Source of the DNA: an uncultured Pelagibacteraceae bacterium
GTDB lineage: Bacteria; Pseudomonadota; Alphaproteobacteria; Pelagibacterales; Pelagibacteraceae
Direction of reading: 5' to 3'
Assembly (NCBI GenBank): GCA_902628635.1
Contig: CACONQ010000002.1
Coordinates: 1 to 64,000 of the forward strand
DNA length: 64,000 nt
Made by a program: the position numbers and the translations under genes. Positions within the stretch are counted from its first letter, which is position 1. Every line of letters starts with the position of its first letter. Below are positions 11,667 to 21,644 of this stretch, one piece after another. The notes below the pieces were generated by a model. The model did not search any database. It saw nothing but the letters and a program-made list of their open reading frames with translations, and had not been told where the DNA came from.

Positions 11667-13733
11667 ATGTCTGAATTTTTTTTAGAAGTTTTTACAGAAG
11701 AAATACCAGCTAAATTACAAAATGATGCGAGAAATCATTTGTCTTATAATTTTAAAAAATTATTTGAAGAAAAAAAAATAAAATATCAAAATAGTAAAGT
11801 CTTTTCTGTTCCAAATAGATTAGTAATATTATTTGATGGTTTAAGTAAACAAATTGTTTTTGAAAAGGAGGAGAAGCGAGGACCTAGCACAAAATCACCC
11901 AAAGAAGCACTAGATGGTTTTTTAAGATCAAACAAAATTACTGAAAAAGAAATCTTTAAAAAAGAAACTGAAAAAGGTGAATTTTATTTTTTTTTAAAAC
12001 CAAAAGAGAAAATCAATACTAAGGACATACTTGAAAGAGAAATACCAACAATATTAGACAAAATTGACTGGAAAAACTCTATGAGGTGGTCAGACCACAC
12101 TTTACAGTGGGGAAGACCTTTAAAATCTTTAATAGCTGTTTTTGATAATAAGTTTATCGATTTTAATTACCATCATTTAAGAAGCTGTAATTTTATAATC
12201 TTAGATAAAGAATTTGAGGATAAAAAAAAAATAGTAAGAGGATATAAAGACTATATAGATTGTTTAAAAAAATTAAATATCACGATTGATCAAAATCAAC
12301 GTAAATCAATTATTCAAAAAGAACTTATTAAAAACTCAAAAAAAAATAACATTGATATTGAAATCAATGAAAAGCTTTTGGCAGAAGTAACAGATTTAGT
12401 TGAGCAGCCAAATATTTTATTATGTCAATTCGATAAACGCTTTCTATCTATGCCAAAAGAAATTCTTGTAATTACAATGCAACACCATCAAAAATATTTT
12501 CATACTTTAGATAGAAAAGGAAATATTACCAATCAGTTTTTTGTTGTTGCAAATAATAAAGATCCAAAAGGTTATATTAAAGCAGGTAATGAAAGAGTGG
12601 TAGAAGCAAGACTAAATGATGCTGAATTTTTCTGGAATAAAAACAAAAATCAAAATTTATTCAAACAAGTTTCCAAATTAAAAAGTATGAACTATTTCAA
12701 AGGATTAGGAACTTATTTTGATAAAATTCAAAGGATGAGAAAATTAGGTGGAGCAATCTCAGATGAACTTTTAATTAGTAAAGATAAAATTGAAATTTCA
12801 TGCTCTATCTGCAAAACTGATTTGCTTTCTGATCTTGTTGGAGAGTTTCCAGAACTTCAAGGTGTAATGGGAGGTTATTTTGCTGAATCGCAGGGTTTTG
12901 ATAAAGATGTATCTCTTGCAATAAAAGAACATTATTTACCTAATTCACTTGAAAGCAAAGTTCCTACAAGACCGTTTAGTCTTGGTCTTTCGTTGACTGA
13001 TAAATTAGACACATTAGTTGGTTTCTTCGGCGTTAATCAGAAGCCCACAAGCTCAAAAGATCCATTTGCATTAAGAAGAGCAGCATTAGGAGTTATTAGA
13101 CTAATACTTGAAAATAAAAAAAATATTAGAATTAAAGATCTAATAAATTATTCTTTGCTTTTGTACCAAGAACAAAGTTATAAATTTGATAATACATCTG
13201 TATTAAAAGATTTATCTGAATTTTTGTTAGAAAGATTAAAATATTACATGAAAGATAAAGCTATTAGACCTGATATAATTAACGCTAGCTTAAATAATAA
13301 AAATATTAACAATATTAACGAAATTTTTAGAAAGTCTTTCGCTTTAAATAAAATTATAAACAAAGAAAGTGGAATAGATATTATCTCAAGTTATAAACGA
13401 GCATCAAACATTATTGAAAATGAGCTAAAAGATAATAAATTAGAGCTGGCAGATACTGCTGATCCAGGAATATTTAAAAACGATTTTGAAAAAAATTTAT
13501 TTAAAAAAATAAAAGAATTAAAGAAATATTTTACAAATATAGATAAAGATGAAAATTACGAAACAACTCTTGATAATCTAAAGACTGCAAAACCAATTAT
13601 TTCTGCTTTTTTTGATAATATAATTGTTAATGACAATGATGAAATTATTAGAAAAAATCGATTGGAACTCCTTCAAATGTTTTGTAGAACATTCGAAAAT
13701 TATATAAATTTTTCTAAAATCGAAAGTGCTTAA
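11667..13733 (+). CDS. glyS: glycyl-tRNA synthetase beta subunit
   Basis: EFFLEVFTEEIPAKLQ, MRWSDHTLQWGRPLKSL, QGVMGGYFAESQGFD; start at internal ATG 11667. Confidence 0.96.
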   Translation: MSEFFLEVFTEEIPAKLQNDARNHLSYNFKKLFEEKKIKYQNSKVFSVPNRLVILFDGLSKQIVFEKEEKRGPSTKSPKEALDGFLRSNKITEKEIFKKETEKGEFYFFLKPKEKINTKDILEREIPTILDKIDWKNSMRWSDHTLQWGRPLKSLIAVFDNKFIDFNYHHLRSCNFIILDKEFEDKKKIVRGYKDYIDCLKKLNITIDQNQRKSIIQKELIKNSKKNNIDIEINEKLLAEVTDLVEQPNILLCQFDKRFLSMPKEILVITMQHHQKYFHTLDRKGNITNQFFVVANNKDPKGYIKAGNERVVEARLNDAEFFWNKNKNQNLFKQVSKLKSMNYFKGLGTYFDKIQRMRKLGGAISDELLISKDKIEISCSICKTDLLSDLVGEFPELQGVMGGYFAESQGFDKDVSLAIKEHYLPNSLESKVPTRPFSLGLSLTDKLDTLVGFFGVNQKPTSSKDPFALRRAALGVIRLILENKKNIRIKDLINYSLLLYQEQSYKFDNTSVLKDLSEFLLERLKYYMKDKAIRPDIINASLNNKNINNINEIFRKSFALNKIINKESGIDIISSYKRASNIIENELKDNKLELADTADPGIFKNDFEKNLFKKIKELKKYFTNIDKDENYETTLDNLKTAKPIISAFFDNIIVNDNDEIIRKNRLELLQMFCRTFENYINFSKIESA

Positions 13734-16390
13734 TGAGTGATTTAATTCTAAACTTTAATTCTAAGTTTTCAAAAAAAATTAAAAACCCAAAGAATTTTCT
13801 TGGTGGAAAAGGTGCAAATCTATCTCAAATGGGAAGAATGGGATTGCCAGTTCCTTCTGGATTTACAATTTCTACTAAGGTTTGTGATATATTTTATAAA
13901 AACAAGAAACAGCTTAACAAGCAATTAATAAAAGAAATTAACAAGCAACTATCTCAAATAGAGAAAGAAACAAACAAAAAATTTGGAGACTTAAAAAATC
14001 CTTTATTAGTTTCCGTTAGATCAGGAGCAAGAGTTTCAATGCCAGGAATGATGGATACGATACTAAATCTAGGTCTAAATGATAAAACAGTTATGGCTTT
14101 AGCTAACAAAACCTCAAACAAAAGGTTCGCAAAAGATAGTTATAGAAGATTTATTCAAATGTATTCGAGTGTTGTACTTGGAGTAGATAGCTTTAATTTT
14201 GAGGAGTTAATTGAGAATTATAAATTAACAAAAGGAGTTTTGTTAGATACCGAGCTAGACGAACAAGACTGGGATGCATTAATCAGCGACTTTAAAAATG
14301 TTGTAAAAGAAAAGACAAAGAAAGAATTCCCACAAGATGTTTACAAACAACTTGATGGTGCAATATCTGCCGTTTTTTTATCTTGGCACAGCCATCGTGC
14401 TAAAGTGTATAGAAAACTTAATCATATACCAGATGATTGGGGTACCGCTGTAAATGTTCAATCAATGGTTTTTGGCAATATGGGTGAAGATTGTGCAACT
14501 GGAGTAGTTTTTACTAGAGATCCATCAAGTGGAAAAAATGAAATATATGGTGAATATTTAATCAATGCACAAGGTGAGGACGTTGTTGCGGGGACAAGAA
14601 CACCTCAACATATTACAAAAAAAGCAAGGATTAATTCTGGTGGAAAAGAATTATCGATGGAAGAAACTATGCCAAAAGTATTTAAACAACTTAAAAAAAT
14701 ATTATCTACTTTAGAAAAGCACTACAAAGATATGCAAGATGTTGAGTTTACTGTAGAGAATAAAAAACTTTGGATGCTTCAAACTAGATCTGGAAAAAGA
14801 ACAGCAAAATCAGCAGTTAAAATTGCAGTTGATATGGTAAAAGAAAAACTAATTTCTAGAAAAGAAGCTATTTTAAGAATTGATCCAAATTCTTTGGATA
14901 CACTTCTTCATCCAACATTAGATGAAAAAAGTGAAATAAAAGTAATAGCAAAAGGATTGCCCGCATCTCCAGGTGCAGTCAGTGGAAAGGTAGTCTTCTC
15001 ATCAGAAGAGGCCGAAAGACTTAATGGAATGATGCAAAATACTATTTTGGTAAGAGTTGAAACATCACCAGAAGATATTCACGGTATGCATGCAGCTAAA
15101 GGAATTTTAACCTCCAGGGGAGGAATGACAAGTCATGCTGCAGTTGTTGCCAGGGGCATGGGAAGACCATGTGTTTCTGGATCTAGTGAAATTAGTATAG
15201 ATTATGAAAATAAACTATTTAAAACTGATCAAACTCAAGTCAAAGAAGGAGAAATCATTACAATTGATGGATCTACAGGAAGAATAATATTAGGAGAGGT
15301 TCAAACAGTAAAACCTGAGATATCAGGAGACTTTTCAAAATTAATGAGTTGGGCTGATAGTTTTAGAAAACTAAAAGTAAGAACCAATTCTGAAACTCCA
15401 GTAGATACTAAAGCTGCAAGAGATTTTGGCGCAGAAGGTATTGGACTCTGCAGAACAGAACATATGTTTTTTGATGAAGATAGAATAATGTCTGTAAGAG
15501 AAATGATACTATCTAAAACTACAAATGATAGAAATAAAGCTTTAGCAAAACTTTTGCCCCACCAAAAAAAAGATTTTATAGAAATATTTAAAATTATGAA
15601 TGGTCTTCCTGTAACTGTCAGACTATTAGACCCACCATTACATGAATTTTTACCAAAAAACGAGAAAGAAATTAAAGATGTTTCAAATTCACTTGGTTTA
15701 GCTGTTACTGAAATAGAGTCACGAATAGGGGAATTACACGAGCATAATCCAATGTTGGGACATAGGGGTTGTAGATTGGCTATTTCTTTTCCTGAGATTT
15801 ATGAAATGCAATGTAGAGCAATTTTTGAAGCTCTAATTGAATGTAAGAATAAAAAAATCAAATCAATTATTCCAGAAATTATGATACCTTTAGTTTCTAC
15901 TGAAGCTGAAATAGAAATAATGAAAAATTTAGTTGATAGAGTTGCAAATCAAGTAAAAGCAGAAAATAAAACAAAAATAGATTACCTTGTTGGCACAATG
16001 ATCGAATTACCAAGAGCTGCAATAAAAGCTAAAGATATAGCTAAACATGCTGACTTTTTTAGTTTTGGAACGAATGATCTAACACAAACAACATTTGGTA
16101 TTAGTAGAGATGATAGTGGTAAATTTTTAAATGATTATATTGAAAATAAAATATTTGATATTGATCCATTTATATCAATAGATGAAGGTGTGGGAGATTT
16201 AATAGAAATTGCTACATTAAAAGGAAGAAAACAAAATAAAAAAATTAAATTAGGAATTTGTGGAGAGCATGGTGGAGATCCAAAAAGCATCAATTTTTGC
16301 TCAAGAACAGGTCTTAATTATGTTTCTTGCTCACCTTATAGAGTTCCTATTGCAAGGCTTGCAGCTGCACAAGCACAACTAAAAAAATAA
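13733..16390 (+). CDS. ppdK: pyruvate, phosphate dikinase
   Basis: GGKGANLSQMGRMGLPVPSGFTIST, LTSRGGMTSHAAVVARGMGRPCVSG, 885 aa. Confidence 0.97.
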   Translation: MSDLILNFNSKFSKKIKNPKNFLGGKGANLSQMGRMGLPVPSGFTISTKVCDIFYKNKKQLNKQLIKEINKQLSQIEKETNKKFGDLKNPLLVSVRSGARVSMPGMMDTILNLGLNDKTVMALANKTSNKRFAKDSYRRFIQMYSSVVLGVDSFNFEELIENYKLTKGVLLDTELDEQDWDALISDFKNVVKEKTKKEFPQDVYKQLDGAISAVFLSWHSHRAKVYRKLNHIPDDWGTAVNVQSMVFGNMGEDCATGVVFTRDPSSGKNEIYGEYLINAQGEDVVAGTRTPQHITKKARINSGGKELSMEETMPKVFKQLKKILSTLEKHYKDMQDVEFTVENKKLWMLQTRSGKRTAKSAVKIAVDMVKEKLISRKEAILRIDPNSLDTLLHPTLDEKSEIKVIAKGLPASPGAVSGKVVFSSEEAERLNGMMQNTILVRVETSPEDIHGMHAAKGILTSRGGMTSHAAVVARGMGRPCVSGSSEISIDYENKLFKTDQTQVKEGEIITIDGSTGRIILGEVQTVKPEISGDFSKLMSWADSFRKLKVRTNSETPVDTKAARDFGAEGIGLCRTEHMFFDEDRIMSVREMILSKTTNDRNKALAKLLPHQKKDFIEIFKIMNGLPVTVRLLDPPLHEFLPKNEKEIKDVSNSLGLAVTEIESRIGELHEHNPMLGHRGCRLAISFPEIYEMQCRAIFEALIECKNKKIKSIIPEIMIPLVSTEAEIEIMKNLVDRVANQVKAENKTKIDYLVGTMIELPRAAIKAKDIAKHADFFSFGTNDLTQTTFGISRDDSGKFLNDYIENKIFDIDPFISIDEGVGDLIEIATLKGRKQNKKIKLGICGEHGGDPKSINFCSRTGLNYVSCSPYRVPIARLAAAQAQLKK

Positions 16391-16391
16391 T

Positions 16392-17219
16392 TTAAATTTC
16401 TAGTTTTAAATCAATTGCGGAAACACTATGTGTTAGGCGTCCAATAGAAATTCTATTTATACCCGTTGATGCTATTTTTCTTATATTTTTTAAATTGACA
16501 TTACCAGATGCTTCAGTTTCATATTTTTTCTGGACTAGCTGAATGCCTTTTTTTAAATTTTTGACGTTCATGTTGTCAAATAAAATAGTATCAAATTTTA
16601 AATCTAATATTTTTTTTAATTGATTTAAATTATCTATTTCAACAGTTATTTTTTTTCTATTTTTTTTTGCTTTAGTTATTAATTCTCTTATATTTGTATT
16701 AGCAATGTGATTGTCTTTAATTAAGAATTCGTCACTTAAATTAAAACGATGATTATATCCCCCACCCAAGTTAACTGCATATTTTTGAATGGCTCTTAAA
16801 CCTGGTATAGTTTTTCTTGTACAACAAATCTTTGTATTTTTCTTAACTTTATTGACAAATTTATTTGTTTGAGTTGCTATACCTGAAATATGAGATAAAA
16901 AATTTAGAGCTACTCTCTCGCCAGTTAAAATATTTTTAACATTTCCTGTAATTTCTGCAATTACCTGTTTATTTTTAATTTTTGATCCTTCTTTTTTTTT
17001 AATTTTAAATAATATTTTTTTATCAACTATTTTGAATGTTTGTTTTGCTAGATCTAGGCCACCAATTATGCCGCTAGAATTTGATACAATTTTTGCTTTT
17101 ATTTTATTTGTATTATTTAAAAGTTCTGAAGTTATGTCTCCAGAGGGATAAAGATCTTCTTTTAGAGCCTCTTTACAAATTTTATATATATAATTTTTTG
17201 ATAATTTTATTTTAGACAC
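16392..17219 (-). CDS. nadC: nicotinate-nucleotide pyrophosphorylase (carboxylating)
   Basis: EDLYPSGDITSELL, CCTRKTIPGLRAIQKYAVNLGGGYNHRFNLSDEFLIKDNHI. Confidence 0.94.
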   Translation of the reverse strand: MSKIKLSKNYIYKICKEALKEDLYPSGDITSELLNNTNKIKAKIVSNSSGIIGGLDLAKQTFKIVDKKILFKIKKKEGSKIKNKQVIAEITGNVKNILTGERVALNFLSHISGIATQTNKFVNKVKKNTKICCTRKTIPGLRAIQKYAVNLGGGYNHRFNLSDEFLIKDNHIANTNIRELITKAKKNRKKITVEIDNLNQLKKILDLKFDTILFDNMNVKNLKKGIQLVQKKYETEASGNVNLKNIRKIASTGINRISIGRLTHSVSAIDLKLEI

Positions 17220-17224
17220 AGAAT

Positions 17225-18214
17225 TTATCTGCCAATCTCTGCCATTCTCTCTACTGATTTTCTTGCTTTTTCAATTGTCTCTTTGCTCATTACAATCTCA
17301 TTAGTTTCATTTTCAAGGCAATCTAAAACTTTTGGAAGAGTAATTCTTTTCATGTGTGGACATAAATTGCATGGTCTTATGAATTGAACATTTGGATTAT
17401 CTATTTGAATATTATCACTCATTGAGCACTCAGTGACCATCATTACTTTTTCGGGCTGGTTATCTTTTACGTATTTTATCATACCGCTAGTTGAACCTGC
17501 AAAATCACTTGCTTTAATGACATCAGGAGGACATTCGGGATGTGCTATAATTTTAATTCCTGGATTATTTTTTCTAATTTCGTTTATCTCTTCATCATTA
17601 AATTGCTCGTGAACTTCACAAGTGCCTTTCCATGAAATTATTTCTACATCAGTTTGTGATGCCACATATTTTGCAAGGTAATCATCTGGTAAAAATATTA
17701 CTTTATTAACACCTAAAGAATTCACTATTTTTACAGCATTTGCTGAAGTACAACATATATCTGTTTCCGCTTTAACATCTGCGGACGTATTTACATAAGA
17801 AACAACAGGTACTCCTGGATATTTTTCTTTTAAATTTCTCACGTCACTACCGGTTATAGATGAAGATAAAGAGCATCCAGCTCTCATATCGGGTAAAAAA
17901 ACTTTTTTTTCAGGACTCATAAGTTTTGCAGTTTCAGCCATAAAATGAACTCCGCACATTATTATAATATCAGCTTTAGTTTTTGCAGCTTCAACCGCTA
18001 AAGCAAGTGAGTCAGCAGAAAAATCTGAGATACCATGATAAATTTCTGGTGTTTGGTAATTATGCGCAAGTATTACAGCATTTTTCTCTTTTTTAAGTTT
18101 ATTTATTTTGTACACGTAGGGAGCATGAATAGCCCACTCAATTTCAGGAATTGTTCTTGAAACTTTTTGGTATATTGAATCAGTTGCTTTTTTAATTTCA
18201 ACACTAAAATTCAT
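17225..18214 (-). CDS. nadA: quinolinate synthase A
   Basis: AVILAHNYQTPEIY...ADIIIMCGVHFMAETAKLMSPEKKVFLPD; C-terminal MKRITLPKVLDCLE. Confidence 0.96.
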   Translation of the reverse strand: MNFSVEIKKATDSIYQKVSRTIPEIEWAIHAPYVYKINKLKKEKNAVILAHNYQTPEIYHGISDFSADSLALAVEAAKTKADIIIMCGVHFMAETAKLMSPEKKVFLPDMRAGCSLSSSITGSDVRNLKEKYPGVPVVSYVNTSADVKAETDICCTSANAVKIVNSLGVNKVIFLPDDYLAKYVASQTDVEIISWKGTCEVHEQFNDEEINEIRKNNPGIKIIAHPECPPDVIKASDFAGSTSGMIKYVKDNQPEKVMMVTECSMSDNIQIDNPNVQFIRPCNLCPHMKRITLPKVLDCLENETNEIVMSKETIEKARKSVERMAEIGR

Positions 18215-18224
18215 AATTTGAATT

Positions 18225-18254
18225 TATCAACTAGAAAGATAATTGTCATTAATT
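18225..18254 (+). repeat. Imperfect direct repeat, copy 1 (TATCAACTAGAAAGATAATTGTCATT...)
   Basis: 24 of 26 bases match copy 2 at 20481; the pair brackets two glycosylation-type genes. Confidence 0.75.
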
Positions 18255-18394
18255 TATTCTGACGCATAATAGCTGCTTTACCAAAAAACTTCCATAGTCT
18301 AACCAAGAAACCATCATGATTGAAGCTTTTTATAAAAAGATTTTTTAAAAAAAAAATATTTTTATGCTCGATTGTGTTATTATAAAGCATTCTT

Positions 18395-19084
18395 ATGCAT
18401 TCAGATTTAGCAATTGTAATACCATCAAAAAAAGAATGCCAAAATTTAGAATTTATAATTCCAAATTTGCAGAAATATTCATCAGAAATAATTATTGTTG
18501 ATAGCGATACAAATGATGGAACCAAGGAGCTATGTGAAAGACTCAATGTAAAATACATAAAAGATAATAATAAAGGTAAAGGAGACGCGCAAAGAATCGG
18601 CGCTAAAATTTGTAAAAAAAAATATATTATTTTTTTTGACTCCGATGGCTCTCACGATGAAAATGATATACCCAAACTCTATGAAAAAATAATAAAAAAT
18701 GATATCGATCTTGTGATTTGTAGCAGGAAAACAGGGGGAAGTTATGATTTGACTGCTAATGTCTCACTTATGGGCTTTATCAGAGCAATGGGAACAGACT
18801 TTCTATCTCTTTTATTAAATAAAATTTTTAAAACTGAAATTTCTGACGTTTTATATAGCTTAAAAGCAATAGAAAAAGAAAAATTTTTAGAATTAAACAC
18901 TAAAGAGGATCACTTTGGTATTGAGCTAGATATTATTTTGAGAAGTATTCAAAAAAAATTTAATATCTTTGAATTACCAAGTAGAGAAAAAAAAAGGGTA
19001 CATGGGTATTCAAAACTGAAAACAATTACAGGTATTTATTTTATATATCAAATAATAAAGTTTAAAATATTTCCAAGTATCTAA
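18395..19084 (+). CDS. family 2 glycosyltransferase (polyprenyl-phosphate sugar synthase-like)
   Basis: AIVIPSKKECQNLE...EIIIVDSDTNDGT, IIFFDSDGSHDENDI. Confidence 0.85.
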   Translation: MHSDLAIVIPSKKECQNLEFIIPNLQKYSSEIIIVDSDTNDGTKELCERLNVKYIKDNNKGKGDAQRIGAKICKKKYIIFFDSDGSHDENDIPKLYEKIIKNDIDLVICSRKTGGSYDLTANVSLMGFIRAMGTDFLSLLLNKIFKTEISDVLYSLKAIEKEKFLELNTKEDHFGIELDIILRSIQKKFNIFELPSREKKRVHGYSKLKTITGIYFIYQIIKFKIFPSI

Positions 19085-20411
19085 ACTGTAACAATTGAAA
19101 TTGAGCAAAAAATACGAATATTATTATTAAGAAAGTATTAAAATATTTTAATTTTATATTTTTAATTTTTTTTAAAAAAAAATAGCTTATGATATACCCC
19201 GTCCCCATTGTAAGGAAATTTATGTACTCCCATTTGTAGGTAGTATTTTTTTCACCATAATACTCAAAAATTGTAAAGAAGATTAAAAATAAAATACCAG
19301 AAAAAAATAATCCAAGAAAATATACAATTAAAGGATTCTCTCTGAGTATATTTTTAAAATTAAATATCAAATATAATGTCGATATGAAAAATAAAATCAA
19401 AAAAATATAAGATAAAATTAAACTTGTTCTATTCAAAATTATTAAGGAACTTATAAATTTTTTTGACCAAATACCTTCGGAGCCTAACATATGATTTAAA
19501 ATACCATAACCGTAGTAATCTCCGTATAAATCTAAAGTGAGTGTATTTATCATTGAATCTGAATGAGAATATTTAAATGGAAATTTCCACGATTCTGTAA
19601 TTGAAAAATTTAAAAATATATTTAGATTTTTGTTTAGATTAAATAGACCAACCTCACCAAGCTCTCTCGCTTCATCTATGCCGTAGGGTCTATCGTATAC
19701 ACTCATATTGGATATTTTATCATGCAAGAAATAGTATAAAAAGATAAAGGAAAAAACATAAATACTTAATTTAAAAATTTTAAAATTATTTTTATAGATT
19801 ATTAATAAGAAAATAAAAAAACATAAAACATAATAGAAACCATTCATTTTCGCAGTACCAATTAAAAATAACAAAAAAAACAAGGTTATAAAATTTTTTT
19901 TGTTAAAATTATTTTTTTTCAAAAGTTTATTTAAAAAATAAAAAGATATAAGGACACATAAAATTATTAAATTTTCTGGCTTGACCATCATAAAACTTCT
20001 ATGAAAACTTGAAAAACTGAAAATGAAAAGAACTGGAAAAAAATAATCGAAATGATCTTTCTTAAATATTTGTTTTGAAACCTTCAATGCGTAAAAAAAA
20101 GAGAAAGAATATAACACAAAATTTGAAATTTTAATCATTAGATAAAAACTAGACCTAGGATCTAATATTTGTAATTTATAAAAGGGGTAAGAAAAAATTG
20201 AAAATATTGATACATAGAAATAATAAAATAATCCTGATGAGGTAGATAGTTCGTCAAAATTAAAATTAATTATATCGAATATTGGATAGTGGTAAAGTTG
20301 TGCGTCGTGTTGGAATTTTAAGTTATAAACACTAATATTTAAAATATATATAACTATTAGAATAAAATATAGAAAAAGTTCTAAGTATTTTTTATTAATA
20401 AAATTAAACAT
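19062..20411 (-). CDS. multi-pass membrane protein, possible GT-C-fold glycosyltransferase
   Basis: 449 aa, strongly hydrophobic, many predicted TM stretches; paired with a GT2 gene. Confidence 0.6.
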   Translation of the reverse strand: MFNFINKKYLELFLYFILIVIYILNISVYNLKFQHDAQLYHYPIFDIINFNFDELSTSSGLFYYFYVSIFSIFSYPFYKLQILDPRSSFYLMIKISNFVLYSFSFFYALKVSKQIFKKDHFDYFFPVLFIFSFSSFHRSFMMVKPENLIILCVLISFYFLNKLLKKNNFNKKNFITLFFLLFLIGTAKMNGFYYVLCFFIFLLIIYKNNFKIFKLSIYVFSFIFLYYFLHDKISNMSVYDRPYGIDEARELGEVGLFNLNKNLNIFLNFSITESWKFPFKYSHSDSMINTLTLDLYGDYYGYGILNHMLGSEGIWSKKFISSLIILNRTSLILSYIFLILFFISTLYLIFNFKNILRENPLIVYFLGLFFSGILFLIFFTIFEYYGEKNTTYKWEYINFLTMGTGYIISYFFLKKIKNIKLKYFNTFLIIIFVFFAQFQLLQFRYLEIF

Positions 20412-20480
20412 GAGTGATCCAAAATATAATTAAAAGTTTTTTTATTTTTTTAAAAAACAAGTTAAGATCATTTAAATATC

Positions 20481-20511
20481 TATCAACTTGCAAGATAATT
20501 GTCATTCAATT
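20481..20511 (+). repeat. Imperfect direct repeat, copy 2 (TATCAACTTGCAAGATAATTGTCATT...)
   Basis: 24 of 26 bases match copy 1 at 18225; 15 bp upstream of tRNA-Leu. Confidence 0.75.
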
Positions 20512-20525
20512 AATATAAGTAAAAT

Positions 20526-20611
20526 GCGGCCATGCTGAAATTGGTAGACAGGCACGGTTGAGGGCCGTGTGAGCTTTGCTCATGTGAGTTCAAATCTCAC
20601 TGGCCGCACCA
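20526..20611 (+). tRNA. tRNA-Leu (anticodon GAG), CCA encoded
   Basis: GCGGCCA...TGGCCGC acceptor, anticodon loop TTGAGGG between CACGG/CCGTG, long variable arm, GTTCAAATC, CCA. Confidence 0.95.
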
Positions 20612-20626
20612 AAAAAATTAAACAAA

Positions 20627-21631
20627 TTAGTATTTTCTTAAAAAAAAGTCTTTACATCCTTTAATATATCCCTCGACTAAATTTTTATCTCGTTTAAAAA
20701 AAATTTTTAAAATATAATATATTGGTATTCTAATTAAAAAGTACGAATACCCAAAAAACTTATCACTGAAACTTCCAATTTTTTTAATAAGCAACAAAAA
20801 ACCTACTGCATCTGTATATGATCTTTTGAATTTTCCAGAAATTTCTGAGCTTCTTGCAATTTTGTGAAATGTATATGTATTCAGGTTAACTAAAATTTTA
20901 CCTACTTTTTTTAGTCTAAACGATAATTCAATGTCCTCGGGACCTAAAAAAAATTCTTCGTCCCCCAAACCCGAAGTCTTTAAAGCACTTTTTTTATAAA
21001 ACGAACAACAACCACATATTGCGTCTGTTTCTTTAACACCTTCAAATGAATTATGATCTTGAATTCTCTTTTTTTTTAAATTCATAGTTTTTTGAAATTT
21101 AAGATATGACCAGTCTATATTTAATCCAGCCCACCATATAGTATTTCTTAAATATGCGTGCTTTATTTTTGGTGATGCTGCTGCTATTTCACTATCTTGT
21201 TCAAAAAGAGTTTTCATATCCTCCAAATATTTTTTTGAAATTATAAAATCACAATCTATTCTTGCGATATAATCATAGTCTTGTTCTAATATAAATTCAT
21301 AACCAACATTTAAACCTGCTGTTAATCCTAGATTTTCTTCATTTTGAATTAGAAATATTTTTTTTTGGCCTGTATTTTCAATAATATGATTTTTATGAAC
21401 ATTAATAATTTCTAAATTTTTATTTGGATTAAAGTCAAATTCTTCATCTTTTATATTAATCTTATTATCTGCCCACAAAAAAATCTTATCCATGTGATGT
21501 TTTTCAGAATTATTATCTACTAAAATCACATCAAAAAAATTATAAGAGCTGTTGAATATACTCTCTAAACATTCAATTGTATTTTTCCAGTCATTCCATG
21601 TAAGTGTCACAACTGCAATTTTTTTGTTCAT
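20627..21631 (-). CDS. family 2 glycosyltransferase
   Basis: VTLTWNDWKNTIECLESIFNSSYNFFDVILVDNNS, YIARIDCDFI. Confidence 0.9.
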   Translation of the reverse strand: MNKKIAVVTLTWNDWKNTIECLESIFNSSYNFFDVILVDNNSEKHHMDKIFLWADNKINIKDEEFDFNPNKNLEIINVHKNHIIENTGQKKIFLIQNEENLGLTAGLNVGYEFILEQDYDYIARIDCDFIISKKYLEDMKTLFEQDSEIAAASPKIKHAYLRNTIWWAGLNIDWSYLKFQKTMNLKKKRIQDHNSFEGVKETDAICGCCSFYKKSALKTSGLGDEEFFLGPEDIELSFRLKKVGKILVNLNTYTFHKIARSSEISGKFKRSYTDAVGFLLLIKKIGSFSDKFFGYSYFLIRIPIYYILKIFFKRDKNLVEGYIKGCKDFFLRKY

Positions 21632-21644
21632 AAATTTTTAAAAG

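Noticed and set aside
18211-18558. Reverse ORF of 115 aa across the nadA-GT2 intergenic region
   Set aside because: Overlaps the GT2 N-terminus in antisense, low complexity, no motif; the intergenic repeat explains the region better.
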